From IMG/VR virus record IMGVR_UViG_3300046733_000124, positions 1-29,651 of that record: DNA of 29,651 nucleotides, one strand, 5' to 3'. The number at the start of each line of letters is the position of its first letter. Positions within the stretch are counted from its first letter, which is position 1. Both the position numbers and the translations under genes were made by a program. Shown here piece after piece: positions 20,464 through 27,881 of this stretch. The notes under the pieces are model-generated. The model had not been told where the DNA came from. It was given only the letters and a program-made list of their open reading frames with translations, and did not search any database. The stretch is from a virus.

Positions 20464-21592
20464 AGTATACAACCATCTAACCAACTCTAATAAGAAGATA
20501 ACATTAGAAGTGGGTGGAACTAGGAGCGGTAAGACATACAATGTTCTACTGTGGATTATTCTACACTATTGCCAACACAACGAAAACAAAACGATTACTA
20601 TATGCCGTAAGACATTCCCTGCTGTACGTGCTACTGTGATGCGAGACTTCCTAGAGATACTCAAACGTATGGACTTATACGATGAACAGCACCACAATAA
20701 GAGCAACCACGAGTATAAGCTAGACAGCAACCTTATAGAGTTTATATCATTAGACCAACCACAAAAGGTAAGAGGACGTAAAAGAGATTTACTTTTCGCC
20801 AATGAGATGAATGAACTGACATTTGAAGATTGGCAGCAATTAGTATTTAGAACAACAGACAAGATAGTAGGAGACCTTAACCCTTCTGACGAGTATCATT
20901 GGATATGGGAAAAGCTAGAGCAAAGAGAAGATGTAGAAATATACAACACTACTTACCTAGACAATCCATTCCTAGACGATAGCATAAGAAGCGAGATAGA
21001 ACTACTAAAAGACACTGACGAAAACTATTGGCGTATATATGGACTTGGGCAAAGAGCAATTAGCAAAGCAACTATATTCAAATACACGGAGATTGATAGC
21101 ATACCTGATGATGCACAGCTTGTGGCTTATGGGATGGACTTTGGATTTAATGACCCTACTACACTTGTTGCGACATACAAGAAAGACCACAACCTATACT
21201 TTAAAGAAATGCTATACAGGTCAAAGATGACAACAGAGGACATACACCAATATCTAAAAGGAGTAGAGGTATTAGGTATGACTTATGCAGATAGCGCAAG
21301 ACCTGAAATAATAGAACAGTTGCGTAGATACGGACACAAGGTGATGAAGTCTTATAAGGGTGCTAATTCTGTACTAGCAGGGATAGACCTACTTAAAAGA
21401 TACAAACTCCACGTAACAAAGGACAGCGAGAATATGATAAAAGAGTTTAGAAGCTATAAGTGGAAAGAAGATAGAGCAGGTAGAATAACTAACGTACCCG
21501 AAGATTTACACAACCACACATTAGATGCAGCTAGATATAGTTGCTACTCTATATTAAGTAAGCCTAACTTTGGTAAGTACTACATACATTAG
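20441..21592 (+). CDS. terL: Terminase large subunit (packaging ATPase and nuclease)
   Basis: 383 aa. ATPase: Walker A GGTRSGKT (25-32), Walker B LLFANE with Glu122, coupling motif around NTTYLDNP (169-176). RNase H-like nuclease: Asp233 in YGMDFGFNDPTTLVATY, Asp284 in TYADSARPE and Asp362 in HTLDAARYS. It pumps DNA into the prohead and cuts it. TTG start: the preceding codon in frame is a stop, and the next candidate would fall inside Walker A. The length is at the short end for TerL but both domains are complete. It is read together with terS. Confidence 0.95.
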   Translation: MTTIQVNKVYNHLTNSNKKITLEVGGTRSGKTYNVLLWIILHYCQHNENKTITICRKTFPAVRATVMRDFLEILKRMDLYDEQHHNKSNHEYKLDSNLIEFISLDQPQKVRGRKRDLLFANEMNELTFEDWQQLVFRTTDKIVGDLNPSDEYHWIWEKLEQREDVEIYNTTYLDNPFLDDSIRSEIELLKDTDENYWRIYGLGQRAISKATIFKYTEIDSIPDDAQLVAYGMDFGFNDPTTLVATYKKDHNLYFKEMLYRSKMTTEDIHQYLKGVEVLGMTYADSARPEIIEQLRRYGHKVMKSYKGANSVLAGIDLLKRYKLHVTKDSENMIKEFRSYKWKEDRAGRITNVPEDLHNHTLDAARYSCYSILSKPNFGKYYIH

Positions 21593-21604
21593 TTTTATAA
21601 ACAT

Positions 21605-21635
21605 TTGGTTAATTAAAATATTGTTTATATATTAG
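21605..21635 (+). promoter_or_regulatory. Possible Bacteroidota promoter (TTG - 20 bp - TATATTAG)
   Basis: TTG at 21605-21607 and TATATTAG at 21628-21635 (consensus TAnnTTTG with one change), spaced 20 bases, which is the usual distance. It lies in the gap after terL and before the gene at 21654, whose leader contains ACAAACAT. It would transcribe the cluster of tiny genes up to the terminator at 22433. Confidence 0.5.
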
Positions 21636-21653
21636 CACTATAAAACAAACATT

Positions 21654-21869
21654 ATGATAACAGAACTAGAAGATTTACAAAAAGAGGAAAAAAGAATTTT
21701 TTGGAAACTTATAGACCTTGAAAGAGATGGCAAAGAAATGACACTTGATTATAATAAACTTTTATATAAGCAAGAATGTGTACAAACAGAAATAAAAGAC
21801 TTAAAAGGGATGACCTATTGGGAAAGGGTTGATTTAAGGAACTTCATACTCGACTTTTATGAAGCGTAA
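21654..21869 (+). CDS. Small helical protein (71 aa)
   Basis: 71 aa, coiled-coil-like: ITELEDLQKEEKRIFWKLID, then LLYKQECVQTEIKDLKGMTY. No recognised domain. It is the first gene after terL in a unit of tiny coupled genes, with its own candidate promoter. Overlaps the next start by 11 bases. Function unknown. Confidence 0.6.
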   Translation: MITELEDLQKEEKRIFWKLIDLERDGKEMTLDYNKLLYKQECVQTEIKDLKGMTYWERVDLRNFILDFYEA

Positions 21870-21975
21870 GATAGAAAACTTTATATTTGACACAATAATA
21901 TACGTAGCTGCTTTTGGACTAGTATGCACGTTTTGCCAACTATGCGCTCACGCTGATAAATGGATGGGGTTATGA
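21859..21975 (+). CDS. Small membrane protein with Cys/His end (38 aa)
   Basis: 38 aa with one likely membrane span (about 8-26, FIFDTIIYVAAFGLVCTF) and a CTFCQLCAHADKW stretch containing three Cys and one His. It overlaps its neighbours by 11 and 4 bases. A small host-interaction protein is possible; function unknown. Confidence 0.5.
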   Translation: MKRKIENFIFDTIIYVAAFGLVCTFCQLCAHADKWMGL

Positions 21976-22052
21976 AAGATTTAAAACTTTTTATAGTGGT
22001 TATTCTGACACTAACATTTTTAGTTTGGTCTAAACATTACTTGGGGATATGA
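21972..22052 (+). CDS. Single-span membrane micropeptide (26 aa)
   Basis: 26 aa: MKDLKLFIVVILTLTFLVWS then KHYLGI, one membrane span with Lys at both ends. ATGA overlaps on both sides. Supported by its place in the chain of coupled frames rather than by homology. Confidence 0.45.
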   Translation: MKDLKLFIVVILTLTFLVWSKHYLGI

Positions 22053-22171
22053 TAGTAGAAATAGGAAACAAACACTTTAGAGATACAGGGGAAACTATGC
22101 AAGAGGTATATTGGAATGAAACCTTTGAGGAGTGGACACCTGTACTATGGGAGCAACAAATGGAGATATGA
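22049..22171 (+). CDS. Small acidic protein (40 aa)
   Basis: 40 aa: IVEIGNKHFRDTGETMQEVY, then WNETFEEWTPVLWEQQMEI, rich in Trp and Glu. The Trp/Glu-rich end is unusual and may fold as a small beta sheet. ATGA overlaps on both sides. Function unknown. Confidence 0.5.
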   Translation: MIVEIGNKHFRDTGETMQEVYWNETFEEWTPVLWEQQMEI

Positions 22172-22296
22172 AAAAGACCAAGAAACAAATAGACAAGAAT
22201 GTTAGGTTTATACCTTTAGCTGAATGGCAAGAAACGTATCAGTATCATAGAACAAACAAGCACAGCAGACAGGTTGATGAAAACGGTAAGAGATGA
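22168..22296 (+). CDS. Small basic protein (42 aa)
   Basis: 42 aa: MKKTKKQIDKNVRFIPLAEW, then QETYQYHRTNKHSRQVDENG. Strongly basic, possibly nucleic-acid binding. ATGA overlaps on both sides continue the chain of coupled frames. Function unknown. Confidence 0.5.
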   Translation: MKKTKKQIDKNVRFIPLAEWQETYQYHRTNKHSRQVDENGKR

Positions 22297-22445
22297 AACT
22301 ACATAAACTACACACAGGGGTTATAATAACCCACATACACACAGACATAGGGATAAGCGTAAAAGCTAGACACCCTAAAGACAAGGACTACATAGTGTGG
22401 GAATTACTACACAGAACACAACAATTTTATAGAGGGCTTTTATAG
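22293..22445 (+). CDS. Small His-rich protein (50 aa)
   Basis: 50 aa with seven His residues: MKLHKLHTGVIITHIHTDIG, then ARHPKDKDYIVWELLHRTQQ. It is the last frame of the chain; its stop (TAG at 22443-22445) lies inside the terminator hairpin. Metal binding is possible through the HxHxD-like THIHTD segment, but no family is recognised. Confidence 0.5.
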   Translation: MKLHKLHTGVIITHIHTDIGISVKARHPKDKDYIVWELLHRTQQFYRGLL

Positions 22446-22456
22446 CCCTTTTTTTA
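22433..22456 (+). terminator. Intrinsic terminator after the tiny-gene cluster
   Basis: AGGGCT (22433-22438) pairs with AGCCCT (22444-22449) across a 5-base loop and is followed by a run of T. It closes the 21654-22445 unit, just before a late-type promoter motif for the tail operon. Confidence 0.9.
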
Positions 22457-22481
22457 TTTCCTAAAAACCTGCTTTATATAC

Positions 22482-22495
22482 GTTATATTTATATG
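22482..22495 (+). promoter_or_regulatory. Late-type promoter motif, copy 5 in map order (before the tail operon)
   Basis: GTTATATTTATATG; the last three bases are the start codon of the tail chaperone gene. It lies 25 bases after a strong terminator, where a new promoter is required. Same arrangement as at 4210-4223. Confidence 0.65.
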
Positions 22496-23137
22496 AAGTA
22501 TGAATTAAACGTGCCTACAAGCCTAAACGAGATAACTCTTGGTCAATACCAACAGTATCTAAAACTACCTGAAGGCTTAACTGAAAACCAAGTAGCACTT
22601 AAAATGGTGGGTATCTTCTGCCAAGTGCCTGACACAGTTGTAAGAAACATAAAAGCTGCTGACATACAAACAATAGTAGCAACCCTTACAAAGATGTTTG
22701 AGGACACTCCTGAACTAACAAGAGAGTTTAAACTAAACGGCAAACGATACGGCTTTATACCCAACCTAGACGATATGTCTTTTGGCGAGTACATAGACAT
22801 AGACACATACTTGGGGGATTGGGATAACATAGAGAAAGCTATGGCAGTCCTTTATAGACCCGTACAGGGCAGTTATGACAAATTATACAACATAGAGCCA
22901 TACGAAGCTAAAGATGCCCTAGAGTACAAGCATATGCCTTTAGGAGTTGTATTAGGTTCTATTGTTTTTTTTTACAATTTAGGGAGCGAATTGTGTCAGG
23001 TTATGATGGATTATTCACTCAATCAGGAAATGACCTATCAACAGAAGCAAACTTTGGAGCAAAGTGGGGTTGGTATCAATCAATATACGGATTGGCTCAA
23101 GGCGACGTTACAAGATTTGAAAATATCACTAAACTAA
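22493..23137 (+). CDS. Tail assembly chaperone (gpG-like)
   Basis: 214 aa. The pattern ITLGQYQQYLKLPE, then KRYGFIPNLDDMSFGEYIDI (about 84-103), AVLYRPVQGSYDKLYNIEPY and VVLGSIVFFYNLGSELCQVM is that of the chaperone family in the tail operon of Bacteroidota siphophages. Such proteins hold the tape measure protein while the tube is assembled around it and usually occur as a short and a frameshifted long form. Codons 157-161 contain a run of nine T, and a -1 frame is open from there to 23220. This entry is the 0-frame (short) product. Confidence 0.8.
   Translation: MKYELNVPTSLNEITLGQYQQYLKLPEGLTENQVALKMVGIFCQVPDTVVRNIKAADIQTIVATLTKMFEDTPELTREFKLNGKRYGFIPNLDDMSFGEYIDIDTYLGDWDNIEKAMAVLYRPVQGSYDKLYNIEPYEAKDALEYKHMPLGVVLGSIVFFYNLGSELCQVMMDYSLNQEMTYQQKQTLEQSGVGINQYTDWLKATLQDLKISLN
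22966..22972 (+). promoter_or_regulatory. Slippery site for -1 ribosomal frameshift (T TTT TTT)
   Basis: Nine T at 22965-22973. In the chaperone frame it is read GTT TTT TTT TAC, so T TTT TTT is a perfect X XXY YYZ heptamer. After slipping back one base the next codon is TTA at 22972, and this frame is open to 23220. Placement between G- and T-like parts of a tail chaperone is the classical position. Confidence 0.7.
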
Positions 23138-23220
23138 ATATGCACGAATGTTTATATGCATTAGAGTTTATGAAAGAGAAAAACGAATTAGAAGCAAAAA
23201 GAATTAAACGAAATGGCTAA
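22972..23220 (+). CDS. Frameshift extension of the tail chaperone (T-like part)
   Basis: The -1 frame encodes about 82 residues after the slip, including GYDGLFTQSGNDLSTEANFG and the conserved-looking AKWGWYQSIYGLAQGDVTRF, then a charged helix to the end. With 160 residues from the 0 frame the long product would be about 242 aa. A GTG at 22993 could in principle start it independently, but seven sense codons connect it to the slippery site, and 165 bases are coded in both frames. The FGxKWGWYxSIxxLAxGD block is the usual second part of this chaperone, which binds the tape measure protein. It overlaps the next gene by 8 bases. Confidence 0.72.
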   Translation, partial: LQFRERIVSGYDGLFTQSGNDLSTEANFGAKWGWYQSIYGLAQGDVTRFENITKLNMHECLYALEFMKEKNELEAKRIKRNG

Positions 23221-23680
23221 TACAGCAGTAAGAGGTTTTTACCTAATCACGCAAACTATAAAAGACCAACTACTATTGGATGAAAATGTCAATACGGTTA
23301 CAACAGGAGATTTAACAGAGATAGACTTATCCAAGCAAACTATATTCCCATTATCTCACGTTATCATAAACAGCGCAACCATACAAGAACAAGTAATTAG
23401 ATTTAACATCACAGTCCTAGCTATGGATGTTGTAGACTTTAGCAAAGAAGAAACAACAGATATATTTATAGGCAACAACAACGAGCAGGATGTACTCAAC
23501 ACACAACTAGCAGTTTTAAATAGATTGTTTGGATTGTTAAGACAAGCAGACGTTAGCGATGTGTACTCACTTGATAGCGACCCTAGCTGTGAGCCGTTCT
23601 ATGACAGATTTGAAAACGAATTAGCAGGGTGGAGTACAACCTTTGACATAACCATACCTAATGACATATACCTATGCTAG
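23213..23680 (+). CDS. Putative tail terminator/completion protein (155 aa)
   Basis: 155 aa, alpha/beta. Typical blocks of a Bacteroidota tail-operon family are visible: NVNTVTTGDLTEIDLSKQTI (about 26-45), FPLSHVIINSATI and ITVLAMDVVDFSKEET. The position next to the chaperone and the neck-like gene suggests a tail terminator or completion protein that caps the tube. Coupled to both neighbours (8- and 7-base overlaps). Exact role inferred from position and size. Confidence 0.6.
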   Translation: MANTAVRGFYLITQTIKDQLLLDENVNTVTTGDLTEIDLSKQTIFPLSHVIINSATIQEQVIRFNITVLAMDVVDFSKEETTDIFIGNNNEQDVLNTQLAVLNRLFGLLRQADVSDVYSLDSDPSCEPFYDRFENELAGWSTTFDITIPNDIYLC

Positions 23681-24180
23681 ACAATACAGAGGATATATTA
23701 AGAGGGTTTGCCAAGAGGGTTATACAACAATCTAGGACACGACTAACTAAAGGTAAAAAGAATAGTAGTAAGGAATTATACAACAGCCTTAAATACGACC
23801 TTAAAACGTCTGCAAATGCGTTTATACTAAACTTCTTTATGGAGGAGTATGGTATTTATCAGGACAAGGGTGTAAGTGGTACTAAAAAGAAATACAACAC
23901 ACCATTTAGTTATAAAGACAAGATGCCTCCACCACAAGCATTAGACAAGTGGCTAGTGAGAAAAGGTATTAAAGGAGTAAGAAACGAACAAGGGCAATTT
24001 ATAAAGAGAAAGAGTTTACAGTATCTAATGGCTAGAAGTATATTTAGAAAAGGTATAAAACCAAGCAATTTCTTTACAAAGAGTTTCGAACAGGCATTTG
24101 ACAAACTACCAAAAGAGTTAGTAGATGCGTATAAATTAGATTTAGAAGAATTTTTAACATCAGCAACAAGTGGCAACTAA
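23674..24180 (+). CDS. Neck/tail completion protein, gp10-like (168 aa)
   Basis: 168 aa, basic, with the pattern VIQQSRTRLTKGKKNSSKEL YNSL split over about 16-39, EEYGIYQDKGVSGTKKKYN (about 57-75) and SIFRKGIKPSNFFTKSFEQA (about 122-141). The YGxxQDKGVxG and GIxPxxFFxxxF motifs are shared with HK97 gp10-like neck and tail completion proteins. It would join head and tail. It overlaps the next gene by 11 bases. Confidence 0.65.
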   Translation: MLDNTEDILRGFAKRVIQQSRTRLTKGKKNSSKELYNSLKYDLKTSANAFILNFFMEEYGIYQDKGVSGTKKKYNTPFSYKDKMPPPQALDKWLVRKGIKGVRNEQGQFIKRKSLQYLMARSIFRKGIKPSNFFTKSFEQAFDKLPKELVDAYKLDLEEFLTSATSGN

Positions 24181-25585
24181 AATAAACGTAAGAAGTCCTT
24201 TCTTTACACAAACAGAGTTTAATTCAACCCTTTATCAGGCGGATTTAGACCTTTATGTATATGATGGAACAAAGGAAACAGACAAGGGTACTCCAAAATA
24301 TACTCTTTCAAAAACAAACGGTATTAATTACGATATATCAGGTTTTTCTTATAAAGGAATTAGCTTCGAAATATCTGAACTCGTAAGAGATTACATTGAT
24401 GTTAATTTTGACGGAAACTACAACAACTACAATAAATGGGTAAGAGCAGAACAGTTTTTTTATGCAACTGATGCTATTGTAACAGGAACAAGTCAAGCAG
24501 CAGGAGCATTTGAGTTGCAAGATAGTAGCGCAAATTTCTCAAGAACAATAGTAGGCAAATACGTAAGAAAAGAAAGCACAGGGGAACTCACAGAAATTAC
24601 AGGTTGGACTGATAGTACAACTATTTCTGTTGATGATGATATATTTGGAGGTGTATTTAATTACACCGCAGGTATTATATTTTTAGAAGAAGACCACATA
24701 GCTTATGATGGTTATGGTTATTTTGAAGATTTAAGAAACCCACAATTATCACAACCATACTTACAAAGTAATAAAAAAATATATAGGTTACAAGACCACA
24801 ATGTAAGAGTACCTATTGACACAGATAAGGCGGTTTCTGCGGTATTTAGATTAAATGGGGAAACAGTTAAATCGCAAACCTTTACACCATCTGATGAAAG
24901 CGATGAACAGGTTGTTTACTTTAATGTTGGCTTTAGCAATTATGACACTTATGCACAAAGAGTTAAAATTACTAATTCAATTATAAACCCTTATACAAGA
25001 AGGTCTGGTATATTAGAAACATCCCCAAGACTTGAAGAGTTTTTTGGGTTAGAAAACGTAGGAGAGGTCGATGAGATATATGTTAGCGATGGGGAAAAAA
25101 CTGAAATACTAAAAATAATCACAGAGCCTTGTTCTAAATACAAGCCATACAAAGTAGTGTTTGTAAACAAGTTTGGTGTGTTGCAAGATTTATTCTTTAG
25201 CTTAAAATCAACAGAGAGCATCACAACAACAGGCGAAACATACAAGGCTAATACATTTAAGACAACTATTGATAGTAGCATACCTCTTGTAGCAAAGGTT
25301 GGTAATATATACGATGCTAACAAACACCAAATAACACAGTACAATAAATTAGGTAAAGAAAGCATTACGCTTAATACAGGCTATCTATCAGAAGATTACA
25401 ATGATGTTATGAAAGAGCTTATGTTGAGTGAACAAGTATGGTTGATGCCTACCGATAGTGATACCGTATATCCTGTTATACCTAAAACAAGTAATCTAAC
25501 ATATAAGACAAGCCTTAATGATAGACTTGTACAATATACAATAGAGTTTGATTATGCGTTTGACAAGATAAACACAGTAAGATAG
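24170..25585 (+). CDS. Tail structural protein, probably distal tail/tail tip (471 aa)
   Basis: 471 aa, mostly beta. GTG start; it overlaps the preceding gene by 11 bases. N-terminal ATKINVRSPFFTQTEFNSTL and FEISELVRDYIDVNF (about 66-80) resemble a family found before the tail hub in Bacteroidota siphophages. The middle contains a small inserted beta region (about 105-170), and the C-terminus has NLTYKTSLNDRLVQYTIEFD. A distal tail or tip component is the best guess by order (before hub, after neck). No enzymatic motif. Confidence 0.6.
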   Translation: MATKINVRSPFFTQTEFNSTLYQADLDLYVYDGTKETDKGTPKYTLSKTNGINYDISGFSYKGISFEISELVRDYIDVNFDGNYNNYNKWVRAEQFFYATDAIVTGTSQAAGAFELQDSSANFSRTIVGKYVRKESTGELTEITGWTDSTTISVDDDIFGGVFNYTAGIIFLEEDHIAYDGYGYFEDLRNPQLSQPYLQSNKKIYRLQDHNVRVPIDTDKAVSAVFRLNGETVKSQTFTPSDESDEQVVYFNVGFSNYDTYAQRVKITNSIINPYTRRSGILETSPRLEEFFGLENVGEVDEIYVSDGEKTEILKIITEPCSKYKPYKVVFVNKFGVLQDLFFSLKSTESITTTGETYKANTFKTTIDSSIPLVAKVGNIYDANKHQITQYNKLGKESITLNTGYLSEDYNDVMKELMLSEQVWLMPTDSDTVYPVIPKTSNLTYKTSLNDRLVQYTIEFDYAFDKINTVR

Positions 25586-27738
25586 TGGTTATACAATTAT
25601 ACATAGAAGGTCAAAGGGTTGAACTGTTTAAGGATGAAAGCGTTACAATAACTGACAGCATCCAAAACGTAAAAGATATAGGCTCTATTTTTACGGCATT
25701 TAGTCAATCTTTTAATGTTCCTGCAAGTAAGACTAATAATAAAATATTTAAGCATTATTATAATTATGATATTGATATAGCATTTTCTTTTAATGCCAAT
25801 GATTTAGTTTCAGGAATTATAGAACTAAACAACCTGCCATTTAGAAAAGGTTTTATAGGGCTTGATGGTGTTACTTTAAAAAACAATAAAGCACACTCTT
25901 ACAAAATTACATTCTTTGGAGAAACAGTAGATTTAAAAACAAAACTAAAAGAAACTAAATTAAGTACAGTATTTCAGGGAGTTACTACTTATGACCACGA
26001 GTACGGAGTATCAACTGTCAAAACAGGATTACAAAGTAGTTTGGCAAGTGGAGCAATACGCTACCCTTTAATATCACACACAGAAAGATTATTCTTTGAT
26101 AGTGGTACGCATATTGCTAATGACCGTAATTTACATTATGATACAGGTGGTGGTGGAGGTGGTTCACACAATCACGGTATAAGATACAATGACTTAAAAC
26201 CTGCTATAAAATTAAGTACTATTGTAGATGAAATAGAAAACTTTACAGGATTGACTTTTACAAGTGGAGCAAGTGATGACTTCTTTGATGAAACAAACAA
26301 CCCTTTATGGGGTACTTTATATTTGTGGTTAAGTAGAGTAAAAGGTGCGCTAGGTTTAAACGTAACAGGTACAGCAGTTGTATATATGCCATTTACAGAC
26401 TTTGATTTTTCAAGCGCAAGTCCTAATGAATGGTCACCCGAATTACAAGGTACTACCCCTGCTTTCTCTCCATATTCTAGGATAAATTCAGGAGTTTGGA
26501 CTATAAGACCACAAGCAGCTTTTTTTCCGAGTGATACATCGTACCAATACTATACAACTTTTACGCTAACAAGCACATCACAATATACAATGATTATTGA
26601 AGATGTTACAAGTACTCCATTTACAGTAGCATCAACGACAGGAACAGGAACACTTACATTAAGTAATGTGTTTGTAGGTACAAATAATGTTTATGGTCAA
26701 ATAAGAAAAATAAGATATAGGGTAACAAGCGAAGACCCTGCTATAACATTCACACCTACAATTGACTTCAAGTACCAAATCTTTCAAAGTGGTAGTCTTT
26801 CAACATTTCGCACACAAATTACAGGTAACGCAATAGAGCCTAATGGTGCTGTTAGTAATATAGTAGTATCAGACCAAATGCCTGATTTAAAAGTAATAGA
26901 TTTTCTCACAGGGCTATTTAAGATGTTTAACCTAACAGCTTTCGTACAAGACGATGGTAAGATTAAGGTAATGACATTAGATAATTTTTATAACGCAGGT
27001 AATTCTTATGATGTAAGCGAATTTATAGACGTGAATGAAAGTAATGTGAATTTTGCAATACCTTATCAAGAGATAGCATTTAGATTTAAAAAACCAAACA
27101 CATTTTTAGGTATAAACTTTAGCGAGATTAACAACAAAGTTTTCGCAGACCTAGAAAGCACAACAGCAGAAAACGCTGATGTACAAACAACTAATAGAGG
27201 TGGCAAATATGTAGTGCAGTTACCTTTTGGCAAAATGATTTATGAAAGGCTTAATGATTTAGATGACGGCACTCAAAGTTTAATGCAATACGGCTACTGT
27301 ACTGACAAAGACCAAAACCCTATTAATATAGACCCTCTTATTTTAAATATAACAAACGAAACTTTAACAACAGGGCATTATTTAAGTTTTTACAATGGTA
27401 CAAGTACAGGCACAGCAGCAGGGTTGCCTACATATAATAGACCATCTAATACATACGGCACAAGTCAATCTTTAAGTTTTGGAACAGAGATAGACGAGTA
27501 CACAGGACTAGCAGAAGATGATAGCTTATTTGAGAACTATTATAAGAATTATATTGTAGATACTTTCAATGCTAAAAGAAGATTAGTAAAAGTAAAAGCA
27601 TTTTTGCCATTAAGGATATTATTAAACTATCAACTTAATGCTGTGTTTATTATAAATGGCAGGGAGTATATTATAAACAGCGTAAACACAAACCTGCTAA
27701 CAGGCAAAAGTGATTTAGAACTATTAAACAAGCTATGA
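25585..27738 (+). CDS. Tail hub/baseplate-like protein (717 aa)
   Basis: 717 aa, GTG start overlapping the preceding stop by one base. The N-terminus carries TITDSIQNVKDIGSIFTAFS then QSFNVPASKTNNKIFKHYYN, a conserved start in this group. A glycine run with two His (T187, G188-G193, SHNHG) lies in a linker. Residues about 245-410 are Ser/Thr-rich beta and may be an inserted carbohydrate-binding-like domain. Then MPDLKVIDFLTGLFKMFNLT (about 432-451) and DDGKIKVMTLDNFY match the hub core. It would form the tail tip next to the tape measure. It ends in an ATGA overlap. Confidence 0.65.
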   Translation: MVIQLYIEGQRVELFKDESVTITDSIQNVKDIGSIFTAFSQSFNVPASKTNNKIFKHYYNYDIDIAFSFNANDLVSGIIELNNLPFRKGFIGLDGVTLKNNKAHSYKITFFGETVDLKTKLKETKLSTVFQGVTTYDHEYGVSTVKTGLQSSLASGAIRYPLISHTERLFFDSGTHIANDRNLHYDTGGGGGGSHNHGIRYNDLKPAIKLSTIVDEIENFTGLTFTSGASDDFFDETNNPLWGTLYLWLSRVKGALGLNVTGTAVVYMPFTDFDFSSASPNEWSPELQGTTPAFSPYSRINSGVWTIRPQAAFFPSDTSYQYYTTFTLTSTSQYTMIIEDVTSTPFTVASTTGTGTLTLSNVFVGTNNVYGQIRKIRYRVTSEDPAITFTPTIDFKYQIFQSGSLSTFRTQITGNAIEPNGAVSNIVVSDQMPDLKVIDFLTGLFKMFNLTAFVQDDGKIKVMTLDNFYNAGNSYDVSEFIDVNESNVNFAIPYQEIAFRFKKPNTFLGINFSEINNKVFADLESTTAENADVQTTNRGGKYVVQLPFGKMIYERLNDLDDGTQSLMQYGYCTDKDQNPINIDPLILNITNETLTTGHYLSFYNGTSTGTAAGLPTYNRPSNTYGTSQSLSFGTEIDEYTGLAEDDSLFENYYKNYIVDTFNAKRRLVKVKAFLPLRILLNYQLNAVFIINGREYIINSVNTNLLTGKSDLELLNKL

Positions 27739-27881
27739 TTAAGAATATACTAGACTTATTAGAATTAGCAAAAGGAGAAACAGAGAATATCCGTATAGCA
27801 CAGGGTAAGTATCATTTGCCTAGTGGGTTAATGGGTGCAGGTAAAAAAATTAAAAGAGAAGCGAAATGGCAGAAAAAATAA
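27735..27881 (+). CDS. Conserved small basic protein before the tape measure (48 aa)
   Basis: 48 aa: LDLLELAKGETENIRIAQGK, then YHLPSGLMGAGKKIKREAKW and QKK. The ETExIRIAQGKYxLPSGLMGAGxKIKREAKW pattern is familiar from tail operons of Bacteroidota phages. It starts in an ATGA overlap with the hub gene and overlaps the tape measure start by 16 bases. Function unknown; perhaps a tail assembly factor. Confidence 0.7.
   Translation: MIKNILDLLELAKGETENIRIAQGKYHLPSGLMGAGKKIKREAKWQKK

Noticed and set aside
21039-21230. 63-codon plus-strand frame inside terL
   Set aside because: It covers the region encoding the TerL nuclease motif in another frame; no coupling or motif supports it.
22965-22973. 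T9 run as a sequencing error creating a false gene overlap
   Set aside because: Both frames continue as plausible protein past the run (0 frame for 54 codons, -1 frame for 82), which matches programmed frameshifting; a simple indel would leave one frame meaningless.
24991-25365. 124-codon minus-strand frame
   Set aside because: Antisense to a well-supported tail gene; hydrophobic composition is explained by the opposite strand.
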